From: Acetobacteraceae bacterium
GTDB taxonomy: Bacteria > Pseudomonadota > Alphaproteobacteria > Acetobacterales > Acetobacteraceae
NCBI GenBank assembly: GCA_027451405.1
Contig: DAIDJM010000013.1
Span: 1-63,235, forward strand
Length of the DNA: 63,235 nucleotides
Reading direction: 5' to 3'
Shown: positions 1-9,167 of the stretch, one piece after another
How the letters are laid out: the number at the start of each line of letters is the position of its first letter
Numbering within the stretch: the first letter of the stretch is position 1
Made by a program: the position numbers and the translations under genes
The notes under the pieces: model-generated
What the model was told of the DNA's origin: nothing
The model's database searches: none
Seen by the model: only the letters and a program-made list of their open reading frames with translations

Positions 1-46
1 GATCCCGCAAATCCTGCGAGTAGGTTTGCCCGCGCCGCCAGCTCAT
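1..46 (-). CDS. IS630-like transposase, first 15 codons (truncated by window edge)
   Basis: Only the N-terminus lies in the window. It reads MSWRRGQTYSQDLRD and runs off the left edge. The YSQDLRD segment resembles the start of the helix-turn-helix domain of IS630/Tc1-mariner transposases, which usually begin with a short basic stretch followed by a YS.DLR.R motif. A Shine-Dalgarno GGAGG (CCTCC at 52-56 on the plus strand) lies 5 bases before the ATG, but it is buried in a hairpin. The family call rests on 15 residues, so another HTH protein is possible. The rest of the insertion sequence would lie left of the window. Confidence 0.6.
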   Translation of the reverse strand, partial: MSWRRGQTYSQDLRD

Positions 47-51
47 CAGAA

Positions 52-69
52 CCTCCGGTGATACCGGAG
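52..69 (-). promoter_or_regulatory. Hairpin that sequesters the transposase ribosome binding site
   Basis: On the plus strand CTCCGGT (53-59) and ACCGGAG (63-69) pair perfectly around a 3-base loop. In the minus-strand mRNA the downstream arm contains the GGAGG that would serve the ATG at 46-44. Translation-limiting hairpins over the start region are known in several insertion sequences (IS10, IS200), where they stop external transcripts from expressing transposase. The role here is inferred; the pairing is seen directly. Confidence 0.5.
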
Positions 70-152
70 ACCTATGAATCACATCTCAGCACCGCGCCGG
101 AATCCCAAAAGCGATTCCACCCTCCGCGGCACCGCTCTAAAGGAAACCCCGA

Positions 153-1271
153 TCACTCGGGGATCGTTTCCGAATAGGTCTCCCATCGTAACGGGGTCCG
201 GGGCGCCGCCGGACGAATCCCGCCCGCGCTATCCTCCAACCAAGCCCGGAACAACGTATAGGTCACCGCGAGCACGGCCGGCCCCACGAAAATCCCGACC
301 AGCCCGAACGCCGCCAGCCCGCCGAGCACGCCTGCCAGCACCAGCAGCGTCGGCAGATCGGCCTCCTTGCGGATCAACAACGGCCTCAGCACGTTGTCGA
401 TCACGATCGCGATCACGAACACCGCCACCAGCAGAAGCGCACGCAGCGTCTCACCGAACACGAACATCCAGAGGATGACCGGTATCAGAACGATCCCCGG
501 CCCCGCCTGCGCCACGCAAAATACGAACATGACCGCGGTCAGCACGGTCGCGAGCGGCACGCCCGCAAGATACATGCCGAACCCGCCGACCACCGCCTCC
601 GCGAGCGCCGTGACCATCACGCCGACCGCGACGGCCCGGATCGCATGCCCCGACAGGATCACGAGCTCCGCGCCGCGCTCGCCGCCGAGCCGCCGCCCCA
701 TCTGCATCACGAGCGCGCCCGCCTGCTCGCCGCGCGCGTGAATGATGCTGGCGATCAGGACCGTCAGCAGGAATTGCACGACGAGCAATCCGAAACTGCC
801 CGCGAGCCCCACGAACCAGGTCGTCGCCGTCGCCGCATAGGGTGCGAGCCGGTGCGCGAGGTCGGCGATCCCGGCATCGTTCAGCCCATTGAACGCGTCG
901 GCCGCGCGGGGGCCGATCAGCGGCAGCTGGCTCACCCAGGCCGGCGCCGCCGGCAGCCGGAACGTCTCGGCGGAATGCGCGAGCCGCAGAAGCTCGTTGG
1001 CATGGCCGAGGATCGTGGAGACGGCGGCCCAGAACGGAACCACGAACACGAGCAGTGTGATCGCCGCCGTGACGATCACGGCGAGCATCCGCGAACGCCA
1101 GAGCAGGCGCTGCAATCGCAGCAGCAACGGCCAGGTCGCCGTCACGATCGTGACCGCCCAGACGGTGGCCGGCAGAAACGGCCGCAGCACGAAGAGCGAA
1201 CAGAGAAGCAGCCCGCCGATCACCAGCAGGCTGAGCAGGAACCGGGACAGATCGCGCGGCGGCGAGATCAT
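153..1271 (-). CDS. AI-2E family transporter / permease (UPF0118, PerM-like)
   Basis: A 372-residue polytopic inner-membrane protein. It has hydrophobic segments near residues 9-28, 30-50, 60-85 and 140-165 and a cluster of helices between about 195 and 345, matching the two-part layout of the AI-2E exporter / PerM family (about 350 residues, roughly eight helices). The C-terminal part carries the family-like [19 protein letters not shown] segment followed by [21 protein letters not shown] chose the ATG at 1271 because it overlaps the tgt stop in an ATGA arrangement; reading further upstream only continues inside tgt. Substrate is unknown, since members have been linked to signal export, sodium/proton exchange and general permease roles. 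It is the last gene of the queA-tgt run. Confidence 0.85.
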   Translation of the reverse strand: MISPPRDLSRFLLSLLVIGGLLLCSLFVLRPFLPATVWAVTIVTATWPLLLRLQRLLWRSRMLAVIVTAAITLLVFVVPFWAAVSTILGHANELLRLAHSAETFRLPAAPAWVSQLPLIGPRAADAFNGLNDAGIADLAHRLAPYAATATTWFVGLAGSFGLLVVQFLLTVLIASIIHARGEQAGALVMQMGRRLGGERGAELVILSGHAIRAVAVGVMVTALAEAVVGGFGMYLAGVPLATVLTAVMFVFCVAQAGPGIVLIPVILWMFVFGETLRALLLVAVFVIAIVIDNVLRPLLIRKEADLPTLLVLAGVLGGLAAFGLVGIFVGPAVLAVTYTLFRAWLEDSAGGIRPAAPRTPLRWETYSETIPE

Positions 1272-2404
1272 GGGAGCCCATCCTGCAGCACCCCGTTCCC
1301 CTCGCGCCAGCCCTGTTTCGTCCGCGCGACGAACGCCGCCAGCCCGCCCTCCAGGATCGCCGCCCGCATTCCCCGCATCAATTGCTGGTAATACGCAACA
1401 TTGTGCCAGGTCAGCAGCATGGGCCCAAGCATCTCCTCCGCCCGGAACAGATGGTGCAGATAGGCCCGCCCATGGCGCGTGCAGGCCGGACAGGCGCAAT
1501 CGGGATCGAGCGGCGCCGGATCGCCGGCGTGACAGGCATTGCGCAGATTGAGGATGCCGCGCGACGTGTAGGCGCGTCCGGTCCGCCCCGCCCGCGTCGG
1601 AATGACGCAATCGAACATGTCCACGCCCCGCTCGACCGCGCCGAGCAGATCCTCGGGCGTGCCGACGCCCATCAGATAGCGCGGCCGGTCCGCCGGCAGA
1701 TGCGGGACGGTCGCCTCGAGCGTCGCGAACATCGCCGCCTGGCCTTCACCGACCGCCAGCCCCCCGATCGCATATCCCTCGAACCCGATCGCCACGAGCG
1801 ACGCCGCCGATGCGGCGCGCAGCGCCGGATACACGCCCCCCTGCACGATCCCGAACTGCGCATAGCCGTCCCGCGCGACGAACGCCTCGCGGCTGCGCGC
1901 CGCCCATTGCATCGACAGGCGCATCGATTGTTCCGCCTGTTGCTCCGTGGCCGGATAAGGCGTGCACTCGTCCAGCACCATGCTGATGGTGGCGTCCAGC
2001 AGGTGCTGGATCTCGGTCGCGCGCGCCGGCGTCAGCCGGTAGGAAGCGCCGTCGAGATGCGACTGGAACGTCACGCCATCCGCATCGAGCCGCCGCAATT
2101 TCGCGAGCGACATGACCTGAAACCCGCCGGAATCGGTGAGGATCGGCCCCGGCCAGTCCATGAACCGGTGCAATCCGCCCAAGGCCGCGACCCGCTCGGC
2201 GCCGGGCCGGAGCATCAGATGATAGGTGTTGCCGAGCACGATGCGCGCGCCCGTGCTGCGCACCGCATCGGCCGTCATGGCCTTCACGGTGCCGGCGGTG
2301 CCGACCGGCATGAAAACCGGCGTCTCGACCTCGCCATGGGCCGTCCTCAGGATGCCGGCGCGGGCATGTCCGTCGGCCGCGGCGAGAAACCAGGAGAATG
2401 TCAT
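1268..2404 (-). CDS. tgt: Queuine tRNA-ribosyltransferase (tRNA-guanine transglycosylase)
   Basis: Exchanges guanine 34 of GUN-anticodon tRNAs for the queuine precursor preQ1. The 378-residue protein has the full family pattern: [13 protein letters not shown] near the N-terminus, the nucleophile-region motif [24 protein letters not shown], the second catalytic aspartate in [21 protein letters not shown], and a C-terminal zinc site (CHAG...CACPAC...H). The start at 2404 ([12 protein letters not shown]) fits the family; a longer reading would extend back over the end of queA. It lies 13 bases after queA, the gene for the next queuosine step, and overlaps the AI-2E gene by 4 bases, so the three are probably cotranscribed. 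Confidence 0.96.
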   Translation of the reverse strand: MTFSWFLAAADGHARAGILRTAHGEVETPVFMPVGTAGTVKAMTADAVRSTGARIVLGNTYHLMLRPGAERVAALGGLHRFMDWPGPILTDSGGFQVMSLAKLRRLDADGVTFQSHLDGASYRLTPARATEIQHLLDATISMVLDECTPYPATEQQAEQSMRLSMQWAARSREAFVARDGYAQFGIVQGGVYPALRAASAASLVAIGFEGYAIGGLAVGEGQAAMFATLEATVPHLPADRPRYLMGVGTPEDLLGAVERGVDMFDCVIPTRAGRTGRAYTSRGILNLRNACHAGDPAPLDPDCACPACTRHGRAYLHHLFRAEEMLGPMLLTWHNVAYYQQLMRGMRAAILEGGLAAFVARTKQGWREGNGVLQDGLP

Positions 2405-2417
2405 CTGGCCGCCGGCC

Positions 2418-3458
2418 TCACGCCCCACGCTCCAGAAGCGTCGAATCCCCATAGGAATAAAAACGATACCCGGCCGCGATCGCGTGCGCGTAGGCCGCCC
2501 GCATGCGCGCCGTTCCTGCGAACGCGCAGACCAGCATGAACAAGGTCGATCGCGGCAGATGGAAATTGGTCATCAGCAGATCCGCCGTGCGAACGGCATA
2601 ACCGGGCCGGATGAACAGTCTCGTGTCGCCCGCGAACGGCCGCACCGCTCCGCTCTCGTCGCACGCGCTCTCCAGCAGCCGCAGCACGGTCGTTCCCACC
2701 GCCACGATGCGTCCCCCCCCGCGCCGCGCCGCCTCGATCGCCGCAGCCGCGGCCGGCGACACGATCCCCCGCTCGGCATGCATCACGTGCTGTGCCGGAT
2801 CGGTCTCCCGCACCGGCAGGAACGTTCCGGCCCCCACGTGCAGCGTGACCGCCACCCGCGCAACACCGCGCGCCTCCAGCGCGGCCAGCAATTCCGGCGT
2901 GAAATGCAGCCCCGCGGTCGGCGCCGCGACCGCCCCCTCCCGCGCGGCGTAAATTGTCTGATAGGCGCGCCGGTCAGCCTCCGTCGGCCCCTCGGGACGG
3001 CGGATGTAAGGCGGCAGCGCGATCGCCGCGGCGCGATCGAGCGCCCCCCGCAACGCCTCGCCCTCGGCCGCGAAGCGCAAAACGATGCTGCCTCCGCCTT
3101 CATTCTCCACGATCTCGGCGTTCAAATCCGGATCGCCCGCCTCGAGCCGGTCTCCCGGCCGCAGCCGCCGCGCATTGCGCGCCAGCGCGTGCCAGCATCC
3201 ATCCGCCCGCGGCTGGTCGAGTGTCACGCCGATACGCGCCGAGCCGCGCCGCGCCGTGAACTGCGCCGGGATCACGCGCGTGTCGTTGACGACCAGCAGA
3301 TCGCCCGGCGCCAGCAATTCGGGCAGATCCCGCACGATCCGGTCGTGCAACCCTGCCCCCACCTGCAGCAGCCGCGCCGAATCCCGAGGTTCCGCCGGCG
3401 CCTGGGCGATCCGATCCGGGGGAAGATGAAAATCGAACGCGTCGAGGCTCTCGTTCAC
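2418..3458 (-). CDS. queA: S-adenosylmethionine:tRNA ribosyltransferase-isomerase
   Basis: Transfers and rearranges the ribosyl group of SAM onto preQ1-modified tRNA to give epoxyqueuosine. The 346-residue protein has the expected pattern: [24 protein letters not shown] at the start, [13 protein letters not shown], the GLHFTPELL segment, THVGAGTF-like text ([11 protein letters not shown]), [17 protein letters not shown] and FIRPGY...[22 protein letters not shown] at the end. The GTG start at 3458 overlaps the preceding VOC gene stop (GTGA) and gives a normal length; the reading frame upstream is the VOC gene in another frame. Queuosine genes queA and tgt stand together in the expected order. 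Confidence 0.96.
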   Translation of the reverse strand: MNESLDAFDFHLPPDRIAQAPAEPRDSARLLQVGAGLHDRIVRDLPELLAPGDLLVVNDTRVIPAQFTARRGSARIGVTLDQPRADGCWHALARNARRLRPGDRLEAGDPDLNAEIVENEGGGSIVLRFAAEGEALRGALDRAAAIALPPYIRRPEGPTEADRRAYQTIYAAREGAVAAPTAGLHFTPELLAALEARGVARVAVTLHVGAGTFLPVRETDPAQHVMHAERGIVSPAAAAAIEAARRGGGRIVAVGTTVLRLLESACDESGAVRPFAGDTRLFIRPGYAVRTADLLMTNFHLPRSTLFMLVCAFAGTARMRAAYAHAIAAGYRFYSYGDSTLLERGA

Positions 3459-3847
3459 CCGAGATAAGACGCGATCTCGATCAGGTTGCCGTCCGGATCG
3501 CGGCAGAAGACCGAATGGATCTCCCCGAGCGCGCCTTCGCGCTTCACCGGCCCCTGCTCGATCGCGACCCCGCAATCATGCAGATGCCCCACCACGTCGG
3601 TCGGCCCCACGGCCGTGACGAAACAAAGATCCGCCGACCCCGCCGACGCCTTGCGCGCACTGGTCCATTCGAGCGCATCGACCGGCCGCACATTGATCTT
3701 CTGGCCGCCGAATTTCAGCGCGCAACGGGGCTCGGGTCCGTAATCCTCGCGCTCCATGCCCAGCACGCGCTCGTACCAGGCCGCCGTGATCTCCACGTCG
3801 GTGCAGGTCAGCACCAGATGATCGAGCCGATCGACGGTGAAGCGCAT
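3455..3847 (-). CDS. VOC (glyoxalase-fold) family protein
   Basis: A 130-residue single-domain vicinal-oxygen-chelate protein. It starts with MRFTVDRLDHLVLTCTDVE, where the first histidine is a probable metal ligand, followed by AAWYERVLGM and ending in the family text IHSVFCRDPDGNLIEIASYL with the C-terminal glutamate ligand. This subgroup is usually annotated as VOC virulence-type or glyoxalase/bleomycin-resistance-like; no substrate can be given. The ATG at 3847 is preferred as it removes a low-complexity extension; an upstream start at 3883 is possible. The stop overlaps the queA GTG by 4 bases, so it is coupled to queA. Confidence 0.8.
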   Translation of the reverse strand: MRFTVDRLDHLVLTCTDVEITAAWYERVLGMEREDYGPEPRCALKFGGQKINVRPVDALEWTSARKASAGSADLCFVTAVGPTDVVGHLHDCGVAIEQGPVKREGALGEIHSVFCRDPDGNLIEIASYLG

Positions 3848-3898
3848 GCCGGGCCAACTGCCAGAGCCCGCGCGGCCTGACAACAGGCTCCGAGGCCG

Positions 3899-4915
3899 CT
3901 ACTTGCCGAGCCAGGCCTGGAACCGCGCCTCCAGCTTCGCGCCGTTCTCGGCCCAGAACCCTTCATCGACCACCAGCGCGCCCGCGAGCGTGGGCGTCAT
4001 GGCCCGCACCTCGGCCGGCAGCAGCGGAAGCGCATCCTTGTTCGCCGGCCCCAGCCCGGTCGCCTCCGCGAATTGCGCCTGCCGCGCCAGGTCGCTCGCG
4101 ATCACGAGCGCCGCCGCCGCCGCCGCCGCATGCGGCGCCTTCTGCAGCACCGCCAGGCTCACCGGCTCGATCAATCCGCCGCTCCAATTCACCGCGAAAT
4201 GGTGAGGCTTGCGTCCTGTCCGGTCGGCCAGCACCAGCCCGGAAGCCGGGGCCGCGATCATCAGCACCCGCCCCGCCGCCAGAAACTGTGCCGGCTCGGA
4301 CGGCTTGCTCCACCATTCCACGTAAGGTTTGAGCTGATCGAGCTTGCGGAAGGCCCGGTCGACGCCCTCGCTCGTGCGCAGCGTCCGGTAGACGTCCCCC
4401 GACGGCACCCCATCGGCCAGCAGCGCGATCTCGAGGGTCCCGCGCGCCCGGGGCGGCAGACCCCGCCGCCCCGGATGCTTGGCCACGTCCCAGAAATCCG
4501 ACCAATTCGGCGCATCGTGTATGCGCCCGGCATCCCAGGCGAGCGCGGTCGCCTCGAGCCCCACCCCCATGCCGCAATCGCTCACCGCGGGTCCGAGGAA
4601 GCGGTCGCGCCCGAGCCGGTTCCAATCGAGCCGGACCACGGTCCCCTTCGCGCAGGCCGCCGCCAGCGAGGGCGCATCGAGCAGCGCGAGATCGGCGCCG
4701 GTCGCCGCGAGGCTCGCCATGGCCCCGTCCCAGGCCGGCTGGCCGAGCGTGGTCGCGGTCGCATCGGCATAAGGTTTCAGCAGCAGCCGCTTCGCCGCCT
4801 CCTGCAGCGGTCCGGCCGGGATGGCGGCCGAGATCGCGACGGGCCCGGCCGGTGGCGCGGGCGCGGCGGCGGCCGCCAGCAGACCCAGCACCGCCCAGAC
4901 ACGCATTCGCTTCAC
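3899..4915 (-). CDS. Periplasmic extracellular solute-binding protein (PotD-like)
   Basis: A 338-residue exported protein with a clear signal peptide (MKRMRVWAVLGLLAAAAAPAP) and a solute-binding architecture. Central text such as DAPNWSDFWDVAKHPGRRGLP and LLADGVPSGDVYRTL, plus a late GLGPANKDALPLLP segment, is typical of the spermidine/putrescine-type binding proteins (family 1/6). No permease or ATPase gene lies next to it, so it is an orphan receptor here or shares a transporter encoded elsewhere. It sits 18 bases after the membrane glycosyltransferase gene on the same strand. Polyamine binding itself is not demonstrated by the sequence. Confidence 0.8.
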   Translation of the reverse strand: MKRMRVWAVLGLLAAAAAPAPPAGPVAISAAIPAGPLQEAAKRLLLKPYADATATTLGQPAWDGAMASLAATGADLALLDAPSLAAACAKGTVVRLDWNRLGRDRFLGPAVSDCGMGVGLEATALAWDAGRIHDAPNWSDFWDVAKHPGRRGLPPRARGTLEIALLADGVPSGDVYRTLRTSEGVDRAFRKLDQLKPYVEWWSKPSEPAQFLAAGRVLMIAAPASGLVLADRTGRKPHHFAVNWSGGLIEPVSLAVLQKAPHAAAAAAALVIASDLARQAQFAEATGLGPANKDALPLLPAEVRAMTPTLAGALVVDEGFWAENGAKLEARFQAWLGK

Positions 4916-4933
4916 CCCCAGAAAGCCGGCGCC

Positions 4934-6151
4934 TCACAAGCGGGCAAGCGGCTCAGCCGTCAAGTGAGGGCTTCGGGAGCCGCTCCCCGCCGCCCGGCGC
5001 AGTGCCGCGCCCAGGAACAGCAGCAGCATGAGCGGGGTCACCACGCCGGCCCGGAACACGAAGGGCGGATCGAGAAGCTCGGCTGCCCAGACCGCCACCA
5101 GGATCGTCGTCTCCGCTGCCCCGGGCCGCGACGGCGCAATCGCGGTCACGAACAACAGCGCCGCGCAGCCCAGCAACACCGCATCCTGGCTCGACACATG
5201 CGGCGCCGCGAGCAGCATGCCGGCCAGCAGCACGGCATCCTGCAATCCCGAGGCGCGGTCGCGGGCAAACACCCAGCCGACGCCAGCCGCGGCGATCAGC
5301 GCGGCACCGATCTGCAAAGCGTTGGCGACGCCCGGGCGCGCGCCGGCCAGGGAAGCGCAGGCGAACACGCTCTGCCCCTTGCGACGGCCGGCCTCCAGCC
5401 AGGCCGCGTAAGTCCCCCCCGGGTGCAGCAACAGCCCGGCCCAGTCCCGCCACAATTCGGCACCGAGCAAGGCGAAACCGGCCAAAGCCAATATCGCTGC
5501 CGCGACAACCATCGCCGCCAGGGCACGCCAATGCCGCCCCGCTGCCAGCGCGACCGGGATCAGCACGAAGAATTGCGGCTTCACGCTGAGCAGCCCTAGC
5601 AAGGCGCCGCCCGCGACCGGCCGCCGCCGCATCAGCCCGAACCCGGCCAGGAAAATCGCCGCGGTGAAAAAGCTGTTCTGCCCGCTCAGGAAAAGGAAAG
5701 CCGTCTGCGGAAACAGCGCGAGCGCGCCCAGCGCGAGCCCGGGCCGCCGCGTGCGCGCGGCGAGGCACGCGACGCTCGCCGCGAACGACAGTCCCACGAA
5801 CAGACCGTATCCCACCGCCGCCGGCAGCAGCGCGAAGGGCAGCACCAGCAGCAGATACGAGGGCGGATAGAGAAACGGATGGAAATTGAGCGGCGCCTGG
5901 AGCCATCCGGCGAACCGGCTGTTGATCGCCCGCGTCAGCCGCACGCCGTCATAGACGAGCCCCGAATCCCCGCCCAGCCAGGCGCGTCCGGCGGTGTGGA
6001 AAACGAGAAAATCCTGGCCGGGCTCGTGGCGGAGAATGACGAACCAAATCCCCCATGCGACGATGCCAAGCACCGCGCAGAGCGCGCCTCCGGCGGGCAG
6101 AGGCGCTGCCTCTGCACTCCGCTGGGGCCGGAAGGCCCCAGACCCCGTCAC
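4934..6151 (-). CDS. Membrane glycosyltransferase, GT87 / DUF2029 family
   Basis: A roughly 400-residue protein with about ten hydrophobic helices. The sequence GQDFLVFHTAGRAWLGGD after the first helix holds the acidic motif used by polyprenyl-phosphate-dependent GT-C enzymes, and NFHPFLYPPSYLLLVLPFALLP and FLFLSGQNSFFTAAIFLAGF are typical of the GT87 (alpha-mannosyltransferase, DUF2029) family. The GTG at 6151 directly follows the stop of the upstream gene, but it would translate the GC-rich repeat at 6083-6150 into the N-terminus. A GTG at 6073 just before the first helix is an alternative start. Acceptor and sugar donor are unknown. Confidence 0.75.
   Translation of the reverse strand: MTGSGAFRPQRSAEAAPLPAGGALCAVLGIVAWGIWFVILRHEPGQDFLVFHTAGRAWLGGDSGLVYDGVRLTRAINSRFAGWLQAPLNFHPFLYPPSYLLLVLPFALLPAAVGYGLFVGLSFAASVACLAARTRRPGLALGALALFPQTAFLFLSGQNSFFTAAIFLAGFGLMRRRPVAGGALLGLLSVKPQFFVLIPVALAAGRHWRALAAMVVAAAILALAGFALLGAELWRDWAGLLLHPGGTYAAWLEAGRRKGQSVFACASLAGARPGVANALQIGAALIAAAGVGWVFARDRASGLQDAVLLAGMLLAAPHVSSQDAVLLGCAALLFVTAIAPSRPGAAETTILVAVWAAELLDPPFVFRAGVVTPLMLLLFLGAALRRAAGSGSRSPHLTAEPLARL
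6083..6150 (+). repeat. GC-rich palindromic dispersed repeat, copy 1
   Basis: Begins with GCGCCTCCGGCGG, continues with a hairpin GCAGAGGC-GCT-GCCTCTGC, then CTGGGGCC-GGAA-GGCCCCAG (a perfect 8-bp stem) and ends in ACCCCG. The same modules recur near 25491, 28105, 29416 and 32695. It lies at the junction of two minus-strand genes. Confidence 0.75.
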
Positions 6152-8032
6152 TCAGAAACCGAACATGTGGTCGAGGGAGAAGCCGCCGGCTTCATCCATC
6201 AGACCGTGATAGCCGAACAGGCGGCAGGTCGTGTCGCGGATCAGCACGTAGCCCAGCGCGCCGGCCCGCTCGAGCGCCGGCTCGCCGAACATTTCGTGCG
6301 GAAACACCATCGCCGAACCCCGGCAGGCGATCGCGAGCCGCGCTTCCTCGATCAATCCGCCGTCGGCGCCGATCAGTTGAAAAACCGTGTCGGAATGCGG
6401 ATGCCAGTCCGCCGAAGCCGGATAGATCAGCACGGTGAAGCTGCGCCGCTCGTGATCGCCGAGCTTGAGAAACAGGCGCGTCGATAGGCCCGGCGGCGGT
6501 CCGCTGTAGGATTGCGGCTCGTCGCGCCACGTCATCGCGGTATTGAAGATATGCGCGCCGAAACTGCATTCCGCCGCATGCGGGGTCTGCCGGCTCTCAT
6601 ACCGGAACAGCCCGTGCAGCCACCCGTCCGCCTCGCCGCCATCCCGGAAATCATAGACGAGTTCGGCATGACCCGCCGCCTCGGCCATGCCGTCGAGATC
6701 GAGCGCGCAATCATGCGCGCGCGGCAGATTGCCGAGGAAACGTTGCGCGGTCAGCCGCCCCGCCGCATCGAACAGGTCGAGCCGCACGGGCAGGGTGGCT
6801 TGTGACTCCGCCATCGGGTTGGGCTGCACGATGGTGCGGAACCGGTCTGGCGGCAGCACCGGAAACGGCAGCAGAAAGCCCCGCCCGAGCAGATTGGAAA
6901 GTTGCGCGATCGCCGGATCGGGCCTCAAATCCGCGCGCTCGACATTGAGATGCGCGATGCGCGTGCGGCCCTGCCGCGTGACCTCGTAACGCGGCCGCAC
7001 CATATGCCGCCCCGCGCGCAGCTCGATCTGCGCCGGCCAATGCAGCCCGGGCAGCAGTTCGGCGACATCGAGCGCCACCGTCGCATAAGCCCCCACCTCG
7101 CGCGGGAGCGCCACCGGCGCCTCGCGTCCCATCCGGTCGAGCGCGATCGCGCCCGCCGGGATCGGTGCAGCGTGACTGTTCTGTACCCACAACGTCACCC
7201 GCTCGTCCGGATGCGGTGCCGGCAGCCCCGCGTAGCGGTCCGAGGGCCAGGCATTCGCGTCATGCGTCACCGAAAGGCTCGGCTCGCCCGCCTCGCCGTA
7301 GGTATCGAGCGCATATTTCACCACGTCGTGGCCGGCCACCCCGAGCGCATGAATGAAGAGTTGCCCGGTGAAGGCCGGCAACCCGAACCGCGCCCGCACC
7401 TCGCGGCTGTCGATCCGGAATCCACCAGCCCCCGACGGCAGATTTTCCTCCCAGGTCGCGATCGCAGCACCGCTCGCATCGAACAGGCGCAGCCAAAGCC
7501 GCACCGCGGCCGCGCCATAACCGGACCAGTAATTCGCCCCCACCACCCGCGTGTGGAGCTTGTTCTCGTCCCGGAAGAACGCGAAATTGGTCGCGAAGTT
7601 CAGCCGGTCGAGATAGGCGCGCCGATTGGTCAGCATCGCGTCGGGAATCTTCGCGCGGTCGAGCGTGACGAACCTCATATCGGGCGCGAGCGCTGCAAGC
7701 CGCGCCGCGATGCGCCCCGCATCGAACGCGGCGATCAAGACGCAGCCCACGCCGGCGCGCGGCAACTCCGTCACCGGCCGCGCCGCGCGTCCGAGGAGTG
7801 CGGCGCCGAGCCGCTCCACGTCCTGCACGAAATAGGCGGACGGCGCCGGCATCGCCGGATGCAGCGCGAAGAGCGCGGGCGCCACTGCTTCGGGATCGAA
7901 CACGGCGTAGCCGCCGCCCGCGCGCAATTCGGCCCCGAGGTCGGCGAGCGCTTCCGCCGCGAGCGGATGGGCGAGCGCCTTGTAAAGCACGTTGCCGCCG
8001 CGCCGCGCGTCGAAGGTCTGGATGTCGAGCAT
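6152..8032 (-). CDS. Large conserved-looking protein of unknown function, internally repetitive
   Basis: A 626-residue protein I do not recognise. There is no signal peptide and no membrane helix. The first 150 residues look like an alpha/beta domain with short acidic turns (YAVFDPEAVAPAL, GCVLIAAFDAGRIAARL). After about residue 165 the sequence becomes beta-rich, with at least four similar units containing LF-D-A-x-G: VRLWLRLFDASGAAIA, IALDRMGREAPVA, PVRLDLFDAAGRLTA and TVFQLIGADGGLIEE. This suggests repeated beta-sandwich domains. The ATG at 8032 is the only good start. It lies between an ELM1-like gene and a membrane glycosyltransferase gene on the same strand, so a role in the cell envelope or in surface glycans is possible but only inferred. 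Confidence 0.7.
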   Translation of the reverse strand: MLDIQTFDARRGGNVLYKALAHPLAAEALADLGAELRAGGGYAVFDPEAVAPALFALHPAMPAPSAYFVQDVERLGAALLGRAARPVTELPRAGVGCVLIAAFDAGRIAARLAALAPDMRFVTLDRAKIPDAMLTNRRAYLDRLNFATNFAFFRDENKLHTRVVGANYWSGYGAAAVRLWLRLFDASGAAIATWEENLPSGAGGFRIDSREVRARFGLPAFTGQLFIHALGVAGHDVVKYALDTYGEAGEPSLSVTHDANAWPSDRYAGLPAPHPDERVTLWVQNSHAAPIPAGAIALDRMGREAPVALPREVGAYATVALDVAELLPGLHWPAQIELRAGRHMVRPRYEVTRQGRTRIAHLNVERADLRPDPAIAQLSNLLGRGFLLPFPVLPPDRFRTIVQPNPMAESQATLPVRLDLFDAAGRLTAQRFLGNLPRAHDCALDLDGMAEAAGHAELVYDFRDGGEADGWLHGLFRYESRQTPHAAECSFGAHIFNTAMTWRDEPQSYSGPPPGLSTRLFLKLGDHERRSFTVLIYPASADWHPHSDTVFQLIGADGGLIEEARLAIACRGSAMVFPHEMFGEPALERAGALGYVLIRDTTCRLFGYHGLMDEAGGFSLDHMFGF

Positions 8033-8081
8033 GGTGCGCCCGGTCTAGCAGATTCCCTCGCGCCGGGCGGAAGGGCCTAAG

Positions 8082-9044
8082 TCACCCCGAAAAGCCCCCT
8101 GCCCGCTGGAGGCAGGCCAGCAGCGCCTCCCCAGCGAGGCCGGTATCGTCCAGCGGCGTCACCCCCCAGCTCTCCATCCGGCCCGCGAAATCCCGCACCC
8201 GCCCGGCCTCCCGCAGCCCCCGCAGGAACAGCGCGATCCGCCGCGACCGACCCGGCAACGACGCGAGCAGGACCGGCGCCTCCGTCGCCACTGCCTCCGA
8301 CACCATCGAAATGCTGTCGATCGTCACCACGATCGCGTCCGCGCAGGCCAGCAGCCCGAAATACGGGTTCTCCCCCTCCATGTCCCACACCCAGGCCCCG
8401 AGCGGCCCCAGCGTCGCCTCCAGCGCCGCCCGGGCCGCCGGCGCGGTCCGCCGTGACGGCGTCACCGCCACCCCCACCCGGTCCCGCCGCATCATCCCCG
8501 CGATCGCGCCCGCCAGCCCCTCGCCCTCCCGCGCCTCGAGCCGGAAGCGCCCATTGCTGCCGCCCACCAGCACCGACACGAGCGGGCGCGGCAGATGCGC
8601 GAGCCGCGGCCCCCAGACCCCGCGCGCCTCGGCCAGCCGCGCCGCCGTCGCCCGGTGCAGCGCCGTGCGCGTCATCACCACGTTCGGACCTGCGATCTCG
8701 TCATGCCGGTTCGCCACGATCAGATCGAACCGGTCGAGCGGCATGCGCGGATGCTGCACCTGCACCGCCAGGTGGCCGCGCCGCCGCAGCGCCGCCACGA
8801 CCGCCGCTCCGGCCCCGCCGACGCCGATCGCCAGCCGCTCCGGCGGCGGCGAAACCATCCGAGCCGCCACCGGAGCCGGCCACCAGGCCGGCGGCACCTG
8901 ACGCCAGAGGCCCATCGCCCGGATCTCCTCGACGCGCGGCGCCACCCCGGCCGCCTCGGCCAGCCCCAGCCCCTGATTGCGCAGCCCCGCATAGGCCGAG
9001 CACAGCACGACCCCCGAAACCGGCGCGTTCCTTTCACGTCCCAT
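8082..9044 (-). CDS. ELM1 / DUF1022 family GT-B-fold protein
   Basis: A 320-residue protein matching the bacterial relatives of plant mitochondrial-fission protein ELM1 (DUF1022). Telling segments are AYAGLRNQGLGLAEA at the N-terminus, VQVQHPRMPLDRFDLIVANRHD, VSVLVGGSNGRFRL, VTPSRRTAPAARAAL and NPYFGLLACADAIVVTIDSISMVSEA. The fold is that of GT-B glycosyltransferases, and the bacterial genes often sit near lipopolysaccharide or surface-sugar genes. Here the next gene upstream, on the opposite strand, is an HldE-like gene. A bacterial substrate is not known. It appears to be the first gene of the long minus-strand run ending at 153. Confidence 0.85.
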   Translation of the reverse strand: MGRERNAPVSGVVLCSAYAGLRNQGLGLAEAAGVAPRVEEIRAMGLWRQVPPAWWPAPVAARMVSPPPERLAIGVGGAGAAVVAALRRRGHLAVQVQHPRMPLDRFDLIVANRHDEIAGPNVVMTRTALHRATAARLAEARGVWGPRLAHLPRPLVSVLVGGSNGRFRLEAREGEGLAGAIAGMMRRDRVGVAVTPSRRTAPAARAALEATLGPLGAWVWDMEGENPYFGLLACADAIVVTIDSISMVSEAVATEAPVLLASLPGRSRRIALFLRGLREAGRVRDFAGRMESWGVTPLDDTGLAGEALLACLQRAGGFSG

Positions 9045-9167
9045 CGGTCACGCCCTGCGGCCTCGCACCGCGGGGCGCAAGCCCGGACGTCACACTCGCG
9101 TTTTTTAATCCGGCAACCCCTCACGGCGCTTGCCTCGCGGCAGCACCGCCGATACGGGGTGGCGACA

